Positions 18,599 to 28,422 of a stretch of DNA of 64,000 bases are shown here, in pieces (within the stretch, counting starts at the first letter, position 1; every line of letters starts with the position of its first letter). The stretch is from positions 186,001 through 250,000 of the forward strand of contig JANSXP010000001.1 of NCBI GenBank assembly GCA_024742875.1, written 5' to 3'. A program made the translations under genes and the position numbers. Source of the DNA: Planctomycetaceae bacterium. GTDB lineage: Bacteria > Planctomycetota > Planctomycetia > Planctomycetales > Planctomycetaceae. The notes below the pieces were generated by a model. The model saw only the letters and a list, made by a program, of their open reading frames with translations. It had not been told where the DNA came from and did not search any database.

Positions 18599-19668
18599 GG
18601 GACCCTCTTTTTGCCGGGAACGTTTGCCTTGTTGGCGGGCGTCTGTTCGCTCGCCGCGGCAGCCGCGGGCGTTTTTTCTTTGGCCGGCGGATCGGCCGGC
18701 GGTGTGGTGTCGGGAACCAGTTCAATAATCACGGGTGTGCCACGCGGTGGCATGCGTTCGGTCCATGCTTCCCACGCCTGTCCGCCGTCTGCCGCTGAAC
18801 TGGGTTCGCGAATGTCGACCAGCGCGCCGGTGAAGTTGGCCACGCACAGTACGTAGCCACTGTCGGCGGCGTAGATTTTTTCGCCCGTCTCTTCAATGGT
18901 GTAGGTGTAGCTGCCGGTGAATACGAATTCCGCGTTCATGGGGGTGGGCTGAGACTCTTTGTGAAACTGCTCGATGGCCGCCTGGTACATTTTGTCATCG
19001 CACTTGGCAAGCAGGGTCTTTTTTTGGTCGTCCGTCATCTGCCCGTACCACAGGATTTCTTTGTTGTATGGATCGTAGCGCAGTTCAAGAAAGGGAAACT
19101 CAATGCCGGCTGGCGGCTCAGCGAGGGGAACGGAGTAGTAGCGGGACACGTTTTTGCGCATCCATGTCTGCGCTTTTTCGCGGCGTTGTTGGCCGTCCGC
19201 GTCGACCCAGTGCAGGTAGATGTCAATGCGGGGACCTTTGGGAGGAACAAATTCCGGTGTGAACGAGACGGGCGATCCGGCTTTAGCGCCGGTGGCCAGC
19301 AGCGCCATGTGGATGGCTTTGGGAGCCGCGCGTATCCACAGCAGTGACTCGTGCGCTTTTTCGGCGCGTTCGTTGTAGCACAGCATTTCCAGCAGGCAGT
19401 CGTTGCACGCGACCTGAGTTCGCAGCAGAACTTTGTCCCGCTGTTTGGTTAGCCAAACGGTTTGCTCCGGATTGAGGGCCACAGCGTCGTCCAGCACGGA
19501 CTTCAGTTCTGCCGACAGCGGGGCCAGCGGTCGCGGGGGGCTCGGGTCTGCCGGGTCAGGCCCGCCGGGAAGGCCGCCAGGCCCAGGTGGCTGAGCGGAC
19601 AGCGGAGTCAGACAGGCGGTGCAGAGCACCACAGGAAGGATTCTGAAGAGCGTGGACTGAGAGGACAT
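18595..19668 (-). CDS. YdjY domain-containing secreted protein
   Basis: A 357-residue exported protein. MSSQSTLFRILPVVLCTACLTPLSAQ is a signal peptide, followed by a Pro/Gly-rich linker (PPGPGGLPGGPDP). A first domain (residues about 60-125) includes QVACNDCLLEMLCYN with three cysteines. The YdjY-like core follows: AHESLLWIRAAPKAIHMALL, then GAKAGSPVSF and the PRIDIYLHWVDADG strand. The tail is Pro/Ala/Lys-rich low complexity. The ATG at 19668 has GGAG 8 nt upstream; the 17 residues before it (open to 19719) are not leader-like. The function of YdjY domains is unknown. As the first gene of the operon with YkgJ and the di-heme peroxidase it may be a structural partner or substrate of the peroxidase. 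Confidence 0.87.
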   Translation of the reverse strand: MSSQSTLFRILPVVLCTACLTPLSAQPPGPGGLPGGPDPADPSPPRPLAPLSAELKSVLDDAVALNPEQTVWLTKQRDKVLLRTQVACNDCLLEMLCYNERAEKAHESLLWIRAAPKAIHMALLATGAKAGSPVSFTPEFVPPKGPRIDIYLHWVDADGQQRREKAQTWMRKNVSRYYSVPLAEPPAGIEFPFLELRYDPYNKEILWYGQMTDDQKKTLLAKCDDKMYQAAIEQFHKESQPTPMNAEFVFTGSYTYTIEETGEKIYAADSGYVLCVANFTGALVDIREPSSAADGGQAWEAWTERMPPRGTPVIIELVPDTTPPADPPAKEKTPAAAAASEQTPANKANVPGKKRVP

Positions 19669-19829
19669 TGGGGATCTCCCGGGATGCCCGTGATTGTTCC
19701 GGGCCGGTAGCGGTCGCATCTGTTGTGTCTATGATACCCAGGACCAGTCGGTCAACAATATGCCAGTCGATAATCTTCCGGCGGGCGGCCCGACGTTTGG
19801 CAAACAGCTGGTGAGCAGAAAGCGGTCCA

Positions 19830-20624
19830 ATGCTGCAGGGGAAAACGGCCTTCGTGACGGGCAGCACTCAGGGTGTGGGGCGGGAGATGGCTCGTGCGAT
19901 TGTGGGGGCCGGCGGCCGCGTCGTGCTGCACGGGCTGGCAGACGACGACCACGCCCGGCAAATCGTGGCGGACTGTGGGGAAGCCGACATCGTGTTTGGT
20001 GATCTGGCGGGCGAACTGCCGGATTGTGTGCACGCCGTCATGGACGCTGCGCTGGTTGCCTGTGACGACATTGATCTTTTGGTCTGCAACGCGGGCACGT
20101 ACATCGACCGGCCGTTTCTGGAGATGGATTTTGCGACCTTTGACCGCACCATGAAGCTGAACGTTTACTCTCAGTATGTGCTCATTCAGGCGTTTGCCCG
20201 CCGCTGGGTGGAGCAGGGGGTGGCTGGCCGGGTTGTGGTGACAGGTTCCATCAACGGGCGACTGGCCGAACCCACTCATGTGGCTTACGACACTTCCAAA
20301 GGCGCTGTGGAGTCCATGGTGCGATCACTGGCCGTTGCGCTGGCGCCACGAGGCATTCGTGTGAACGGCGTCGCTCCCGGGCTGTTTGAAACGCCGCTGA
20401 CCGCACCCGCACTTCATACCGGCGGGCTGCGATCGTGGATGGAACTGCACACGCCCAATGGCCGCGTCCCCACAGCGGATGCCGTGGGTGGCACGACCGT
20501 TTTTCTGCTCAGTGATGCGGCTGAGCATATCGCTGGGCAAATGATTTTCGTGGATGGCGGCATGAGCATCTGGCAGCAGCCGGATCCTCCGGCCACGTGG
20601 CCTGATGAGTCGTCGATCGGTTGA
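19830..20624 (+). CDS. SDR family oxidoreductase
   Basis: Classical short-chain dehydrogenase/reductase using NAD(P)(H), 264 residues, cytosolic. It has the cofactor motif TGSTQGVG at residues 10-17, the structural NAG in LLVCNAGTY, the catalytic serine in VVTGSINGR, YDTSK as the YxxxK catalytic pair, and the PG motif in RVNGVAPGLFETPL. The C-terminal HIAGQMIFVDGGMS is also typical of the FabG-like branch. The substrate is unknown; sugar acids and 3-oxoacyl compounds are both possible for this subgroup. No clear ribosome site precedes the ATG. The following epimerase gene is 196 nt away, so co-transcription is possible but not evident. Confidence 0.92.
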   Translation: MLQGKTAFVTGSTQGVGREMARAIVGAGGRVVLHGLADDDHARQIVADCGEADIVFGDLAGELPDCVHAVMDAALVACDDIDLLVCNAGTYIDRPFLEMDFATFDRTMKLNVYSQYVLIQAFARRWVEQGVAGRVVVTGSINGRLAEPTHVAYDTSKGAVESMVRSLAVALAPRGIRVNGVAPGLFETPLTAPALHTGGLRSWMELHTPNGRVPTADAVGGTTVFLLSDAAEHIAGQMIFVDGGMSIWQQPDPPATWPDESSIG

Positions 20625-20820
20625 GAGTCGACCGATTCCGGGGAAACGGTTCGCGGATCCTCCTTTGGCGGCGTAAAACTGTCGTAACGCGATAACTCGT
20701 CGTGACGGATTCAGTCGCGTGATCCACAGAGGGCTGGTATGGTGAGTGGGGTGAGCCACAGCGTCTGCCGCTGACCCTGGACACCCTGTTCGGCTCAGGA
20801 TTCTCAGAAAGTAAGCATTC

Positions 20821-21798
20821 ATGGCGAAGTGCCTTGTGACCGGCGGAGCCGGATTTATCGGCAGTCATCTGACAGAGCGACTGCTCAGCCAGAACCACGA
20901 AGTGGTGGTGCTGGACAATTTGAGCACCGGTCGCGACAGCAATCTGGACGCTGTGCGCGATCATCCCAACCTGACAATTCGCTCAGGTTCCATTACGGAC
21001 TCGGTGCTGCTGGGAGAAGCGGCGCACGGCGCCGAAGTGATTTACCACCTGGCCGCCGCGGTGGGCGTGAAGCTGGTGGCTGAAGACCCGCTGCGGACGA
21101 TTGAAACCAACATCTATCCCACGGATCAGCTGCTGCGATTTGCCGCCCAGGGCAATGTCCGCAAGTTCTTTCTGGCTTCCACCAGTGAGGTCTACGGCAA
21201 GCATCCTGGCGATGCGTGGGTGGAAGATGACGGGCTGTATTTTGGCCCGACCAGTCGCCCTCGCTGGGCTTACGGCTGCTCCAAAGCGATCGACGAGTTT
21301 CTGGCACTGGCCTACCATCAGAAGTATGGTTTGGGCGTGACGATCGGCCGGTTCTTTAATGTGGTTGGTCCACGGCAGGTGGGCAACTATGGCATGGTGG
21401 TGCCACGGTTTGTGGAATCAGCACTGAAGGGTGGTCCGGTAACAGTTTACGATGACGGCAGTCAGGTCCGCTGTTTCGGCCACGTGAGTGAAGTGGTGGA
21501 CTGCGTCTACTCGCTGGTGGAGAATGACGCGTCCGCGGGCTCCGTATTCAACATCGGCAGCAACCAGGCGGTTTCCATTCTGGAGCTGGCGCAGGCTGTG
21601 ATTGATAAAATTGACCCGGACATTGAGATCCGCTTTATTCCCTACAACGAAGCCTACGGCGCGGACTTCGAGGACGTCCAGCGGCGTGTTCCCAATACCG
21701 ATCGACTGTATGAATTCGCCGGCCAGCGCCCCGCTATGACGCTGGACAGGATTCTGGACGACGTCATCGCATGGAAAAAGGCCGAACTGAGTCTGTAG
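20821..21798 (+). CDS. NAD-dependent epimerase/dehydratase (nucleotide-sugar type)
   Basis: Extended SDR of the GalE/RmlB/UXS group, 325 residues, acting on a nucleotide-diphosphate sugar. The N-terminus has the [11 protein letters not shown] dinucleotide loop and [10 protein letters not shown], and the active site is an STSEVYG segment followed by YGCSK (YxxxK). The segment [11 protein letters not shown] and the late [18 protein letters not shown] are typical of UDP-glucuronate decarboxylase and UDP-glucose 4-epimerase relatives. I cannot separate these activities by eye. It probably supplies an activated sugar for surface polysaccharide. The 196-nt gap before it shows nothing recognisable. 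Confidence 0.9.
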   Translation: MAKCLVTGGAGFIGSHLTERLLSQNHEVVVLDNLSTGRDSNLDAVRDHPNLTIRSGSITDSVLLGEAAHGAEVIYHLAAAVGVKLVAEDPLRTIETNIYPTDQLLRFAAQGNVRKFFLASTSEVYGKHPGDAWVEDDGLYFGPTSRPRWAYGCSKAIDEFLALAYHQKYGLGVTIGRFFNVVGPRQVGNYGMVVPRFVESALKGGPVTVYDDGSQVRCFGHVSEVVDCVYSLVENDASAGSVFNIGSNQAVSILELAQAVIDKIDPDIEIRFIPYNEAYGADFEDVQRRVPNTDRLYEFAGQRPAMTLDRILDDVIAWKKAELSL

Positions 21799-21880
21799 CC
21801 GCTTCCCCTGCCGTCTGGTTAAGGCCGTTGTGCGAGTAGCCGCTGTTCGAGCTTCTGTTGTCTGACCCGGTCAGTCGATT

Positions 21881-22786
21881 CTATTTGGGGCCGGGAAACA
21901 CGTGGCCGGTGGCTTCGGTCTCGATGGCGTACAGAGATTTGCGGGCCGTGACGTACAGCGTTTTGTTGTCTTTGCCGCCGAACGCGACGTTTGCCGGGTG
22001 TTCGGGCACTTTGATGATGCCCAGCTGTTTGCCAGACGGGGCGAACACCTGCAGTCCCAGCGCGGTGGTGATGTACAGGTTGCCTTTGGTGTCAATTGTG
22101 AGTCCGTCGCCTCCGGCACTGGTGGCTCCCTCTGGCTGCGTCACTTCACAGAACAGGCGCCCTTCGGACAGCTTGCCGGGGCCCTGCACGTCATACGCCC
22201 ACATTTGCTTTTCCATGCTGGGGATCACGTACAGCGTTTTTTCATCGGGCGACAGGATGATGCCGTTGGGTGCCGTGCGATCGTCAATCAGGCGTGTGAC
22301 GGTGCCATCAGCCGCGCGATAGTAAACGGCTTCCGTGCCCTGAGGCCACGGCTGGGGGGCGCGATACCGCGGGTCGGTGAAGTAAATGCCGCCCGTTCTG
22401 TCGATGACCAGATCATTGGGAGCGTTGAAGCGTTTGCCGCCGTATTGCGTGGCCAGTGAGGTTGCCTTTCCGGTTGCCGGGTCGTATTGCTTGAGCTGGC
22501 CGTCCATTTCGCACGCCAGCAGGCGACCGCCGACAAACATCAGGCCATTGCAGTGGCCAGAGGGCTCGGCAAACACGGACAGCTTGCCGGCCGCATCCAG
22601 TTTGTGGATGCGGTTGTTGGGGATGTCGGTGAAATACAGGTTGCCCGCGCCATCGGCCGCCGGGCCCTCTGTGAAAGCGAAATCTGTGTGCAGCTGTCGC
22701 GGCTCACCCACTGTGCCAATGCCTTCGATCTGCTGAGCGAAACCGGAGGAAATCAGAACGGGCAGAAGCAAAACGGAACGAAGCAT
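21881..22786 (-). CDS. SMP-30/gluconolactonase family exported protein
   Basis: Six-bladed beta-propeller hydrolase family whose known members open sugar lactones with a bound divalent metal. MLRSVLLLPVLISSGFAQQ is a signal peptide, so this copy works outside the cytoplasm, as many planctomycete homologues do. Family features are FTEGPAADGAGNLYFTD (metal-ligand Glu), the central NAPNDLVIDRTGGIYFTDPRY with the conserved Asn-Asp, APNGIILSPDEKTLYV and GGDGLTIDTKGNLYITT. The length of 301 residues is normal. The ATG at 22786 is chosen because it begins the signal peptide; the frame is open to 22903. Substrate specificity is unknown. The ClC gene upstream on the same strand is 185 nt away. Confidence 0.9.
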   Translation of the reverse strand: MLRSVLLLPVLISSGFAQQIEGIGTVGEPRQLHTDFAFTEGPAADGAGNLYFTDIPNNRIHKLDAAGKLSVFAEPSGHCNGLMFVGGRLLACEMDGQLKQYDPATGKATSLATQYGGKRFNAPNDLVIDRTGGIYFTDPRYRAPQPWPQGTEAVYYRAADGTVTRLIDDRTAPNGIILSPDEKTLYVIPSMEKQMWAYDVQGPGKLSEGRLFCEVTQPEGATSAGGDGLTIDTKGNLYITTALGLQVFAPSGKQLGIIKVPEHPANVAFGGKDNKTLYVTARKSLYAIETEATGHVFPGPK

Positions 22787-22971
22787 GATGAGGTCTCGCC
22801 GGAAGGAAGAGTGGCTGGGTACGGGTCGGCCGTCAAAGTCCGGGCACGCGGGACGTGCCACAGCCGCTGGAAAGCCCACCAGCTTGTCCCATTTTCGATG
22901 CATTCACAAGCCAGTCAGCGTGTCGACTGATCGAAGGCCGGCGATTCGACGTGATTCCATGTCGCTTGACG

Positions 22972-24801
22972 TTATTCGGCCTGCTCCCGCACGGCTTCCT
23001 GCTGGGTGGCCAGCTGCCGGTTGTAGGCACCGATGGTTTCCTTGCGTCGCAGCAAGCCCAGCAGGCGGCCGCCGTCGTCCGGATCCATCACGGGCAGCTC
23101 GTCAATATTCTGAGCGGTGAACTTGCGGAGGGCGACGTTCAGGTCATCGGTTGGCAGTACGCTGATAAATGGGGACGTCATCACATCGGCGGCGTCTGCC
23201 AGCTGCCAGATGGTTTCGTCGTAGATATAGCTGCGAACGTCATCGGAAGAAAAGATGCCCACCATCTGCCCGTCGCTGTTGACGACAGGAAAGTAGTGCT
23301 GGTGCGTGGTGCTGAGCAGTTTGACAATCTTTGCCAGCGGCATCGCTTCGGGAACCATTTCGATCTTTCGCTGCCGCTGGTAGACGTCCTCCACCTTGAT
23401 GCCTTCGAGTACGTCCACGATAAAGTCGCCCCGGTGAGCGGGCGACTCCAGCCGCGAGGGAACCTGCTTGCGATACAGCGTTGTGCCGTTGCACAGCAGG
23501 AAGCAGAGCGTTGACACCCACATGGTGGGCAGCAGCAGGTGATAGCTGCCCGTCATTTCCGAAACCATGATGATGGTGGACACCGGCGCTCGGGCGATGC
23601 CGGCAAAAAATCCGGCCATCGCCACAATGCCGAACGCCCCCGGATTGATCGGATGCCACCAGATCTGCTGCACCACTTTGCCCACTGCGACTCCCACGCA
23701 GCCGCCAATCACCATGGATGGACCAAACACGCCCCCCGATCCGCCGGAACTGATGGTCAGTGACGTGGTGAGAATCTTGATCAGCCCCACGGTCACCAAA
23801 AGCCCGATGCCGATTTGTTCCGGCGACTCCAGGGCGGTCTGCAGAGTGCCGTAACCGGTCGACAGCACAGACAGTGCGGCGCGGTCTTCATCGAGGAAAT
23901 AATATAGTCCCACACCCACCAGACCGGCCGCCAGTGCGCCGATGGCCGGTTTGAGGACGCGTGGCCCTGGCAGTTTTTCGAACAGCGTATGGATGCCGTA
24001 AAAGCCACGAATGTAGGCGATGCCCACAACGGCCAGCACAATCGACATCACGCCGTAGGGCAGCAGTTCCGAAAGCGACTGCATTTCGTAATCCGGCAGC
24101 TGGCCGAACACGTGGCCAAACGTCATATCGGTCGGCAGAAAGACACCATAAACCGAGTAGGCGACGATGGAAGAAATGGCGGTCGGCACGATGACGTCAG
24201 ACTCGATGTCACCATCACGGTACATGATTTCACCGGCAAAGATGGCGCCCGCCAGCGGCGCTCGGAAGATGGCCCCCACACCGGCCCCCATGCCGGCAGC
24301 CATCATGAGTCGGCGATCGCGGGCCGACAGCCTGAGCGTCTGACCCAGAAAGGAACCCAGCGCCGCGCCGATTTGGGCGATGGGACCCTCACGCCCACCG
24401 GAGCCGCCAGTTCCCAGGGTGATGGCCGAGGCCAGCGTTTTGATGATTGCCACTTTAAAGGAGATATTGCCCCGGTTGTGATGGAACGCTTCGATCGCTC
24501 CGTCGGTTCCGTGCCCTTCCGCCTCCGGGGCGAACGTGTAAACGAGCAGGCCGGAGAGCAGCCCGCCGACCGTCAGCAGGGCCAGCAGCCATCCCAGGCT
24601 CAGGGGGGCGTCGCCAGCATGAAACAGGTGAAATTCACCCTTGGCGCCGCCGGGGCTAAAGCCCGCGATTTCCCCCACGGTGTAGTGAGCCACGGCCTGC
24701 CCCAGCAGGTCGAACAAAATGGCGCCCGCTCCGGCCGTGACACCCACACCCAGCGACAGCACAAACCATTTGCCACTCACCTGTTCCGCAAAGGATTTCA
24801 T
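22972..24801 (-). CDS. ClC family chloride channel/transporter with C-terminal CBS pair
   Basis: Polytopic membrane protein (609 residues) that moves chloride, as a channel or Cl-/H+ exchanger. The three ion-selectivity motifs are visible: GTGGSGGREGPIAQIG near residues 130-145 (the glutamate in GREGP is the gating residue), the central GAGVGAIFRAPLAGAIFAGE, and SGGSGGVFGPSMVIGG. About ten hydrophobic helices span residues 12-430. The last 150 residues form two CBS domains (MPLAKIVKLLSTTHQHYFPVV and LNVALRKFTAQNIDELPV), which usually bind adenine nucleotides and regulate transport. The ATG at 24801 is the only sensible start. Solitary gene. Confidence 0.95.
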   Translation of the reverse strand: MKSFAEQVSGKWFVLSLGVGVTAGAGAILFDLLGQAVAHYTVGEIAGFSPGGAKGEFHLFHAGDAPLSLGWLLALLTVGGLLSGLLVYTFAPEAEGHGTDGAIEAFHHNRGNISFKVAIIKTLASAITLGTGGSGGREGPIAQIGAALGSFLGQTLRLSARDRRLMMAAGMGAGVGAIFRAPLAGAIFAGEIMYRDGDIESDVIVPTAISSIVAYSVYGVFLPTDMTFGHVFGQLPDYEMQSLSELLPYGVMSIVLAVVGIAYIRGFYGIHTLFEKLPGPRVLKPAIGALAAGLVGVGLYYFLDEDRAALSVLSTGYGTLQTALESPEQIGIGLLVTVGLIKILTTSLTISSGGSGGVFGPSMVIGGCVGVAVGKVVQQIWWHPINPGAFGIVAMAGFFAGIARAPVSTIIMVSEMTGSYHLLLPTMWVSTLCFLLCNGTTLYRKQVPSRLESPAHRGDFIVDVLEGIKVEDVYQRQRKIEMVPEAMPLAKIVKLLSTTHQHYFPVVNSDGQMVGIFSSDDVRSYIYDETIWQLADAADVMTSPFISVLPTDDLNVALRKFTAQNIDELPVMDPDDGGRLLGLLRRKETIGAYNRQLATQQEAVREQAE

Positions 24802-25099
24802 GCTGGGGCGTATTCAGGGCAAAATGGCGAAGGACGTTGCGCTTGGACGCGTCGCGGCGCGCTCTGGCGCTGCACAGGCGTGGTGACAGGCTCGCTGCGT
24901 CCGCAGAAACAGGGTGAATGAGCGAGAGTCCGTAGTGGACGGCGGCTGCGTCGGAAAGTCAAACTGAGAACAGCCCGCTCGCCAAAATCGGGCAAACAAT
25001 TTGAGCCGACTCAACAAAAGCGTTCGTTGTCTGTCGCTGCGCGGGCCGTCGAATGTGATACGCTCGTCCCAACAGCGGGCCCTGTTTGAGGTGAGAAGC
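24802..25099. other. Divergent intergenic region ClC / PQQ-like protein
   Basis: About 300 nt between two divergent starts. I see no RNA gene, repeat or strong promoter box. GAGGTGAG at its right edge is the ribosome site of the downstream gene. Confidence 0.4.
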
Positions 25100-26497
25100 A
25101 TGTCCCCGTCGATACGTTTGCTTATTGGCCTGCTGGCGACCGGTTCGCTGTGTCAGGCGGGCGGTGACCACAACTGGCCCCAGTTTCGCGGACCGCTTGC
25201 GCGCGGGATCGGGCACGGCCGCCCACCCGTGACGTGGGATCTGCAGACGTCAAAAAATGTGGCCTGGAAGACGAACATTCCCGGTCTGGGTCATGCCTCG
25301 CCGATTGTCTGGGGAGATCGCGTTTATGTGGCCACGGCCGTCAGTCATGCGGATCAGGAGCCCACACTCGAAACCGGCTGGCTGGGAGGCAGTGGGAAGT
25401 CTCCCGACGAAGACAGTGAGTGGACCTGGCAGCTTTTGGCCTGCGATCTGAACAGCGGAGAAATCGTGTGGACCAAAGATGTCTGCTCGGGGGCGCCCGC
25501 GATCAAACGCCATCTGAAAGCGACTCACGCCAACTGCACGCCAGCGACGGACGGCAAACATTTGGTCGCCTTTTTTGGTTCGGAAGGACTGTACTGCTTT
25601 GATCTGTCGGGCCAGTTGCTGTGGCAGAAGGATTTCGGAAAGCTGGTGTCCGGTCCGTACGATGTGGACAACCTGGAATGGGGGTTCGCCAGTTCGCCCA
25701 TCATTTACGATGGCCGGGTGATCGTGCAGTGTGACTGCCTGAACACGAATTTTGTGGCCGTGCTGGACGTCAAGACGGGCGAAGAACTTCTGCGGATTGA
25801 ACGTGAAGCAGAAGTGGCCACGTGGTCCACGCCCGCCATTGCCACGGACAGTAAGGGGGCGCAGATTGTGTGCAACGGCTACCGCCAGATGGCCGGCTAT
25901 CGGCTGCGCACCGGAGAGAGGCTGTGGCATCTGAACGGCGGCGGTGATGTGCCGGTACCCACACCGCAGGTCATCGATGAACTGGTTGTGCTGACCAACG
26001 GGCACAGCGCGTCGCCCACGTATGCGGTGAAGTCCGAGGCGCGGGGAGACATCACGCCGACCCGCAACCAGCCACCGCCAGCCGGTCTGGCGTGGTCGGA
26101 GCGCTACGATGGCTCTTACATGCCCACGCCCATCATTGTGGACGGTCTGCTGTATGCCTGCAATGACGACGGGCGGCTGGCCGTGCGACAGCTGGCCGAT
26201 GGCAAGCGCGTGTATCGGCAGCGTGTCGGCACCGGCGCTCGGGTGTATTCTGCGTCGGCTGTGAGCGCCGGCGGGCACATTTATTTCTGTAGCGAACGCG
26301 GTGAAGTGACCGTGGTGCGAACAGGGCGGGACTTTGAGGTGGCGGGGCGTAACGAAATGGGCGAGGTCGTGATGGCCACCCCTGCGCTGTCAGGCGACAG
26401 TCTGATCATTCGTACGGTGAACCATCTGGTCTGCATTCGACCGACCGGCGAGCGACCGTCCGACGACAGTGTGTCACGGGAGCGCTGTTCGCCCTGA
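25100..26497 (+). CDS. PQQ-like beta-propeller repeat exported protein
   Basis: A 465-residue exported beta-propeller of the PQQ-dehydrogenase-like fold. Residues 1-20 (MSPSIRLLIGLLATGSLCQAG) are a signal peptide. The opening NWPQFRGP is the hallmark of planctomycete outer-membrane-associated PQQ-like proteins, and blades contain repeats such as ACDLNSGEIVW, CFDLSGQLLW and VLDVKTGEELL. No PQQ-binding or metal-binding catalytic set is evident, so it is probably a binding or scaffold propeller rather than a dehydrogenase. Start is ATG at 25100 with GAGGTGAG upstream; the 33 preceding open codons are not leader-like. The sulfatase gene starts 99 nt after it on the same strand and may be co-transcribed. 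Confidence 0.9.
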   Translation: MSPSIRLLIGLLATGSLCQAGGDHNWPQFRGPLARGIGHGRPPVTWDLQTSKNVAWKTNIPGLGHASPIVWGDRVYVATAVSHADQEPTLETGWLGGSGKSPDEDSEWTWQLLACDLNSGEIVWTKDVCSGAPAIKRHLKATHANCTPATDGKHLVAFFGSEGLYCFDLSGQLLWQKDFGKLVSGPYDVDNLEWGFASSPIIYDGRVIVQCDCLNTNFVAVLDVKTGEELLRIEREAEVATWSTPAIATDSKGAQIVCNGYRQMAGYRLRTGERLWHLNGGGDVPVPTPQVIDELVVLTNGHSASPTYAVKSEARGDITPTRNQPPPAGLAWSERYDGSYMPTPIIVDGLLYACNDDGRLAVRQLADGKRVYRQRVGTGARVYSASAVSAGGHIYFCSERGEVTVVRTGRDFEVAGRNEMGEVVMATPALSGDSLIIRTVNHLVCIRPTGERPSDDSVSRERCSP

Positions 26498-26596
26498 CAG
26501 TTTGCTGGCAAAGTGGCCGCACAGCGGCGGCCGGTTGCAATTGGCGGGCAACTTTGCTGCCATTGACGCGCCTGCTGTCTGCTACCGGAGCCATTT

Positions 26597-28366
26597 ATGA
26601 TTCGTCGCCTGAGTGTTTGCCTTTTGATTCTTCCGTTTCTGTCTGTCTGTGCGGCCGCCGCACCACCCAACGTGGTGATTGTGATCACAGACGATCAGGG
26701 CTACGGCGACCTGTCGTGCCACGGCAATCCCATTCTGAAGACGCCACAGATTGATGCGCTGCACGCGGACAGTGTGCGGCTGAAGGACTATCACGTGTCG
26801 CCCACGTGTTCGCCGACGCGGTCCGCCTTTCTGACGGGCCACTGGACGAATCGTACGGGCGTGTGGCACACGATCATGGGGCGGTCCATGCTGCGGGAAA
26901 ACGAAGTCACCATGGGGCAGGTGTTTAAAGATGCCGGCTACGCCACGGGAATGTTTGGCAAGTGGCATCTGGGAGACAACTATCCTTATCGCCCGGAGGA
27001 TCGCGGCTACACCGAGGTCATGCGGCATGGTGGCGGTGGTGTGGGCCAGACGCCCGACTACTGGGACAACGCTTATTTTGATGGAAGCTACTGGCACAAC
27101 GGCACGCCGGAGCCCGTCAAAGGGTTCTGCACGGACGTCTTTTTTGATTATGCCAAACGTTTCATTAAGCAGTCCGCTCAGGACAACAAGCCGTTTCTGG
27201 CGTATATCGCCACCAATGCCCCACACGGTCCCATGCACGCGCCCGAGGAGGACGCTGCCAAATACGCCAGCGTCAGGAACGTGGGCCTGCAGCACTTCTA
27301 CGGCATGATCTCCAACATTGATGACAACGTAGGAGCTCTGCGGGCGTTTCTGAAGGAAGAAGGCCTGGCCGACAACACCATCTTCATTTTCACTACGGAC
27401 AACGGATCGTCATCCGGCTGGAAGACGTTCAACGCCGACATGCGGGCCGGCAAAGGCAGTGAATACGATGGTGGCCATCGGGTTCCGTTTTTTGTTTACT
27501 GGCCGGAAGGCGGACTGACGGGTGGTCGTGACGTGGAGCCCATCACGGCACACGTGGATATTCTCCCCTCACTGATTGATCTGTGCGGCATCCGCTCACC
27601 GACAGGTGTGAAATTTGACGGCACCAGTCTGAAGTCACTGCTGCACGGCCAGGCAGCGGACTGGCCGGACCGCATTTTGGTGACCGACTCACAGCGAGTG
27701 AAAGATCCCATCAAATGGCGCAAAAGCTCGGTGATGACATCTCAGTGGCGGCTGATCAACGGCAAAGAGCTATACGACATTAAATCGGATCCCGGTCAGA
27801 AAACCGATGTGGCCTCCGGTCATCCGGCCGTCGTGCAGCGACTGACAAAATTCTACGAGCAGTGGTGGGCCGATCTGCTGCCCACATTCAGCAATGCCAC
27901 GGCCATTTATCTGGGGCACCCACAGGACAATCCGGCGCGACTGACATCACACGACTGGATTACGACCGGGTCCACACCATGGAATCAAAGCCACATTCGC
28001 AAAGCACAAAATGGCAAAAGCGCCACGGGCTTCTGGAACGTTTATGTGCACGAAACGGGGGACTACGAAGTGCGATTGCGACGCTGGCCTGAGTCAGCCG
28101 ATCTGGCCATTGACGCCGCGCTGCCGCCTGGCGACCCGGTGCCCGGCAGCAAGGCCTTTCGCATGACGCCTGGTAAAGCCATTTCGCCCAGTCGTGCCAC
28201 ACTGAAAATCGGGGAGACGAGCGCAGAGGCTCCCGTGAAGGCGGGCGATAAGGAAGTGGTCTTCCACATGAAGCTCACCAAAGGCAAGACTCGCATGGCG
28301 GCCCTGTTTATCGCCGACGACGGTGAGCAGCACGGCGCGTACTACGCTTATGTGACAAAAAAATAG
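26597..28366 (+). CDS. Sulfatase (arylsulfatase family), exported
   Basis: Formylglycine-dependent sulfatase that removes sulfate esters, most likely from sulfated polysaccharides. MIRRLSVCLLILPFLSVCAAAA is a signal peptide. NVVIVITDDQGYGDLSC carries the metal aspartates (D32, D33). The active site is C71-S-P-T-R75 (CxPxR), the cysteine converted to formylglycine, followed by SAFLTG. Later motifs include GKWHLGD, APHGPMHAP and FTTDNGSSSG. The last 160 residues extend beyond the sulfatase core as a beta-rich domain, as in planctomycete homologues. GGAG lies 9 nt before the ATG. Planctomycetes carry many such genes for algal glycan use; no other glycan-degrading gene lies beside it except a SASA esterase 22 kb away. 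Confidence 0.95.
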   Translation: MIRRLSVCLLILPFLSVCAAAAPPNVVIVITDDQGYGDLSCHGNPILKTPQIDALHADSVRLKDYHVSPTCSPTRSAFLTGHWTNRTGVWHTIMGRSMLRENEVTMGQVFKDAGYATGMFGKWHLGDNYPYRPEDRGYTEVMRHGGGGVGQTPDYWDNAYFDGSYWHNGTPEPVKGFCTDVFFDYAKRFIKQSAQDNKPFLAYIATNAPHGPMHAPEEDAAKYASVRNVGLQHFYGMISNIDDNVGALRAFLKEEGLADNTIFIFTTDNGSSSGWKTFNADMRAGKGSEYDGGHRVPFFVYWPEGGLTGGRDVEPITAHVDILPSLIDLCGIRSPTGVKFDGTSLKSLLHGQAADWPDRILVTDSQRVKDPIKWRKSSVMTSQWRLINGKELYDIKSDPGQKTDVASGHPAVVQRLTKFYEQWWADLLPTFSNATAIYLGHPQDNPARLTSHDWITTGSTPWNQSHIRKAQNGKSATGFWNVYVHETGDYEVRLRRWPESADLAIDAALPPGDPVPGSKAFRMTPGKAISPSRATLKIGETSAEAPVKAGDKEVVFHMKLTKGKTRMAALFIADDGEQHGAYYAYVTKK

Positions 28367-28422
28367 GTCGCAGGACGGGGCCGATGCGTGCTGTTGGCAT
28401 CTGCTCCAGCGCGTCGTCAGCG

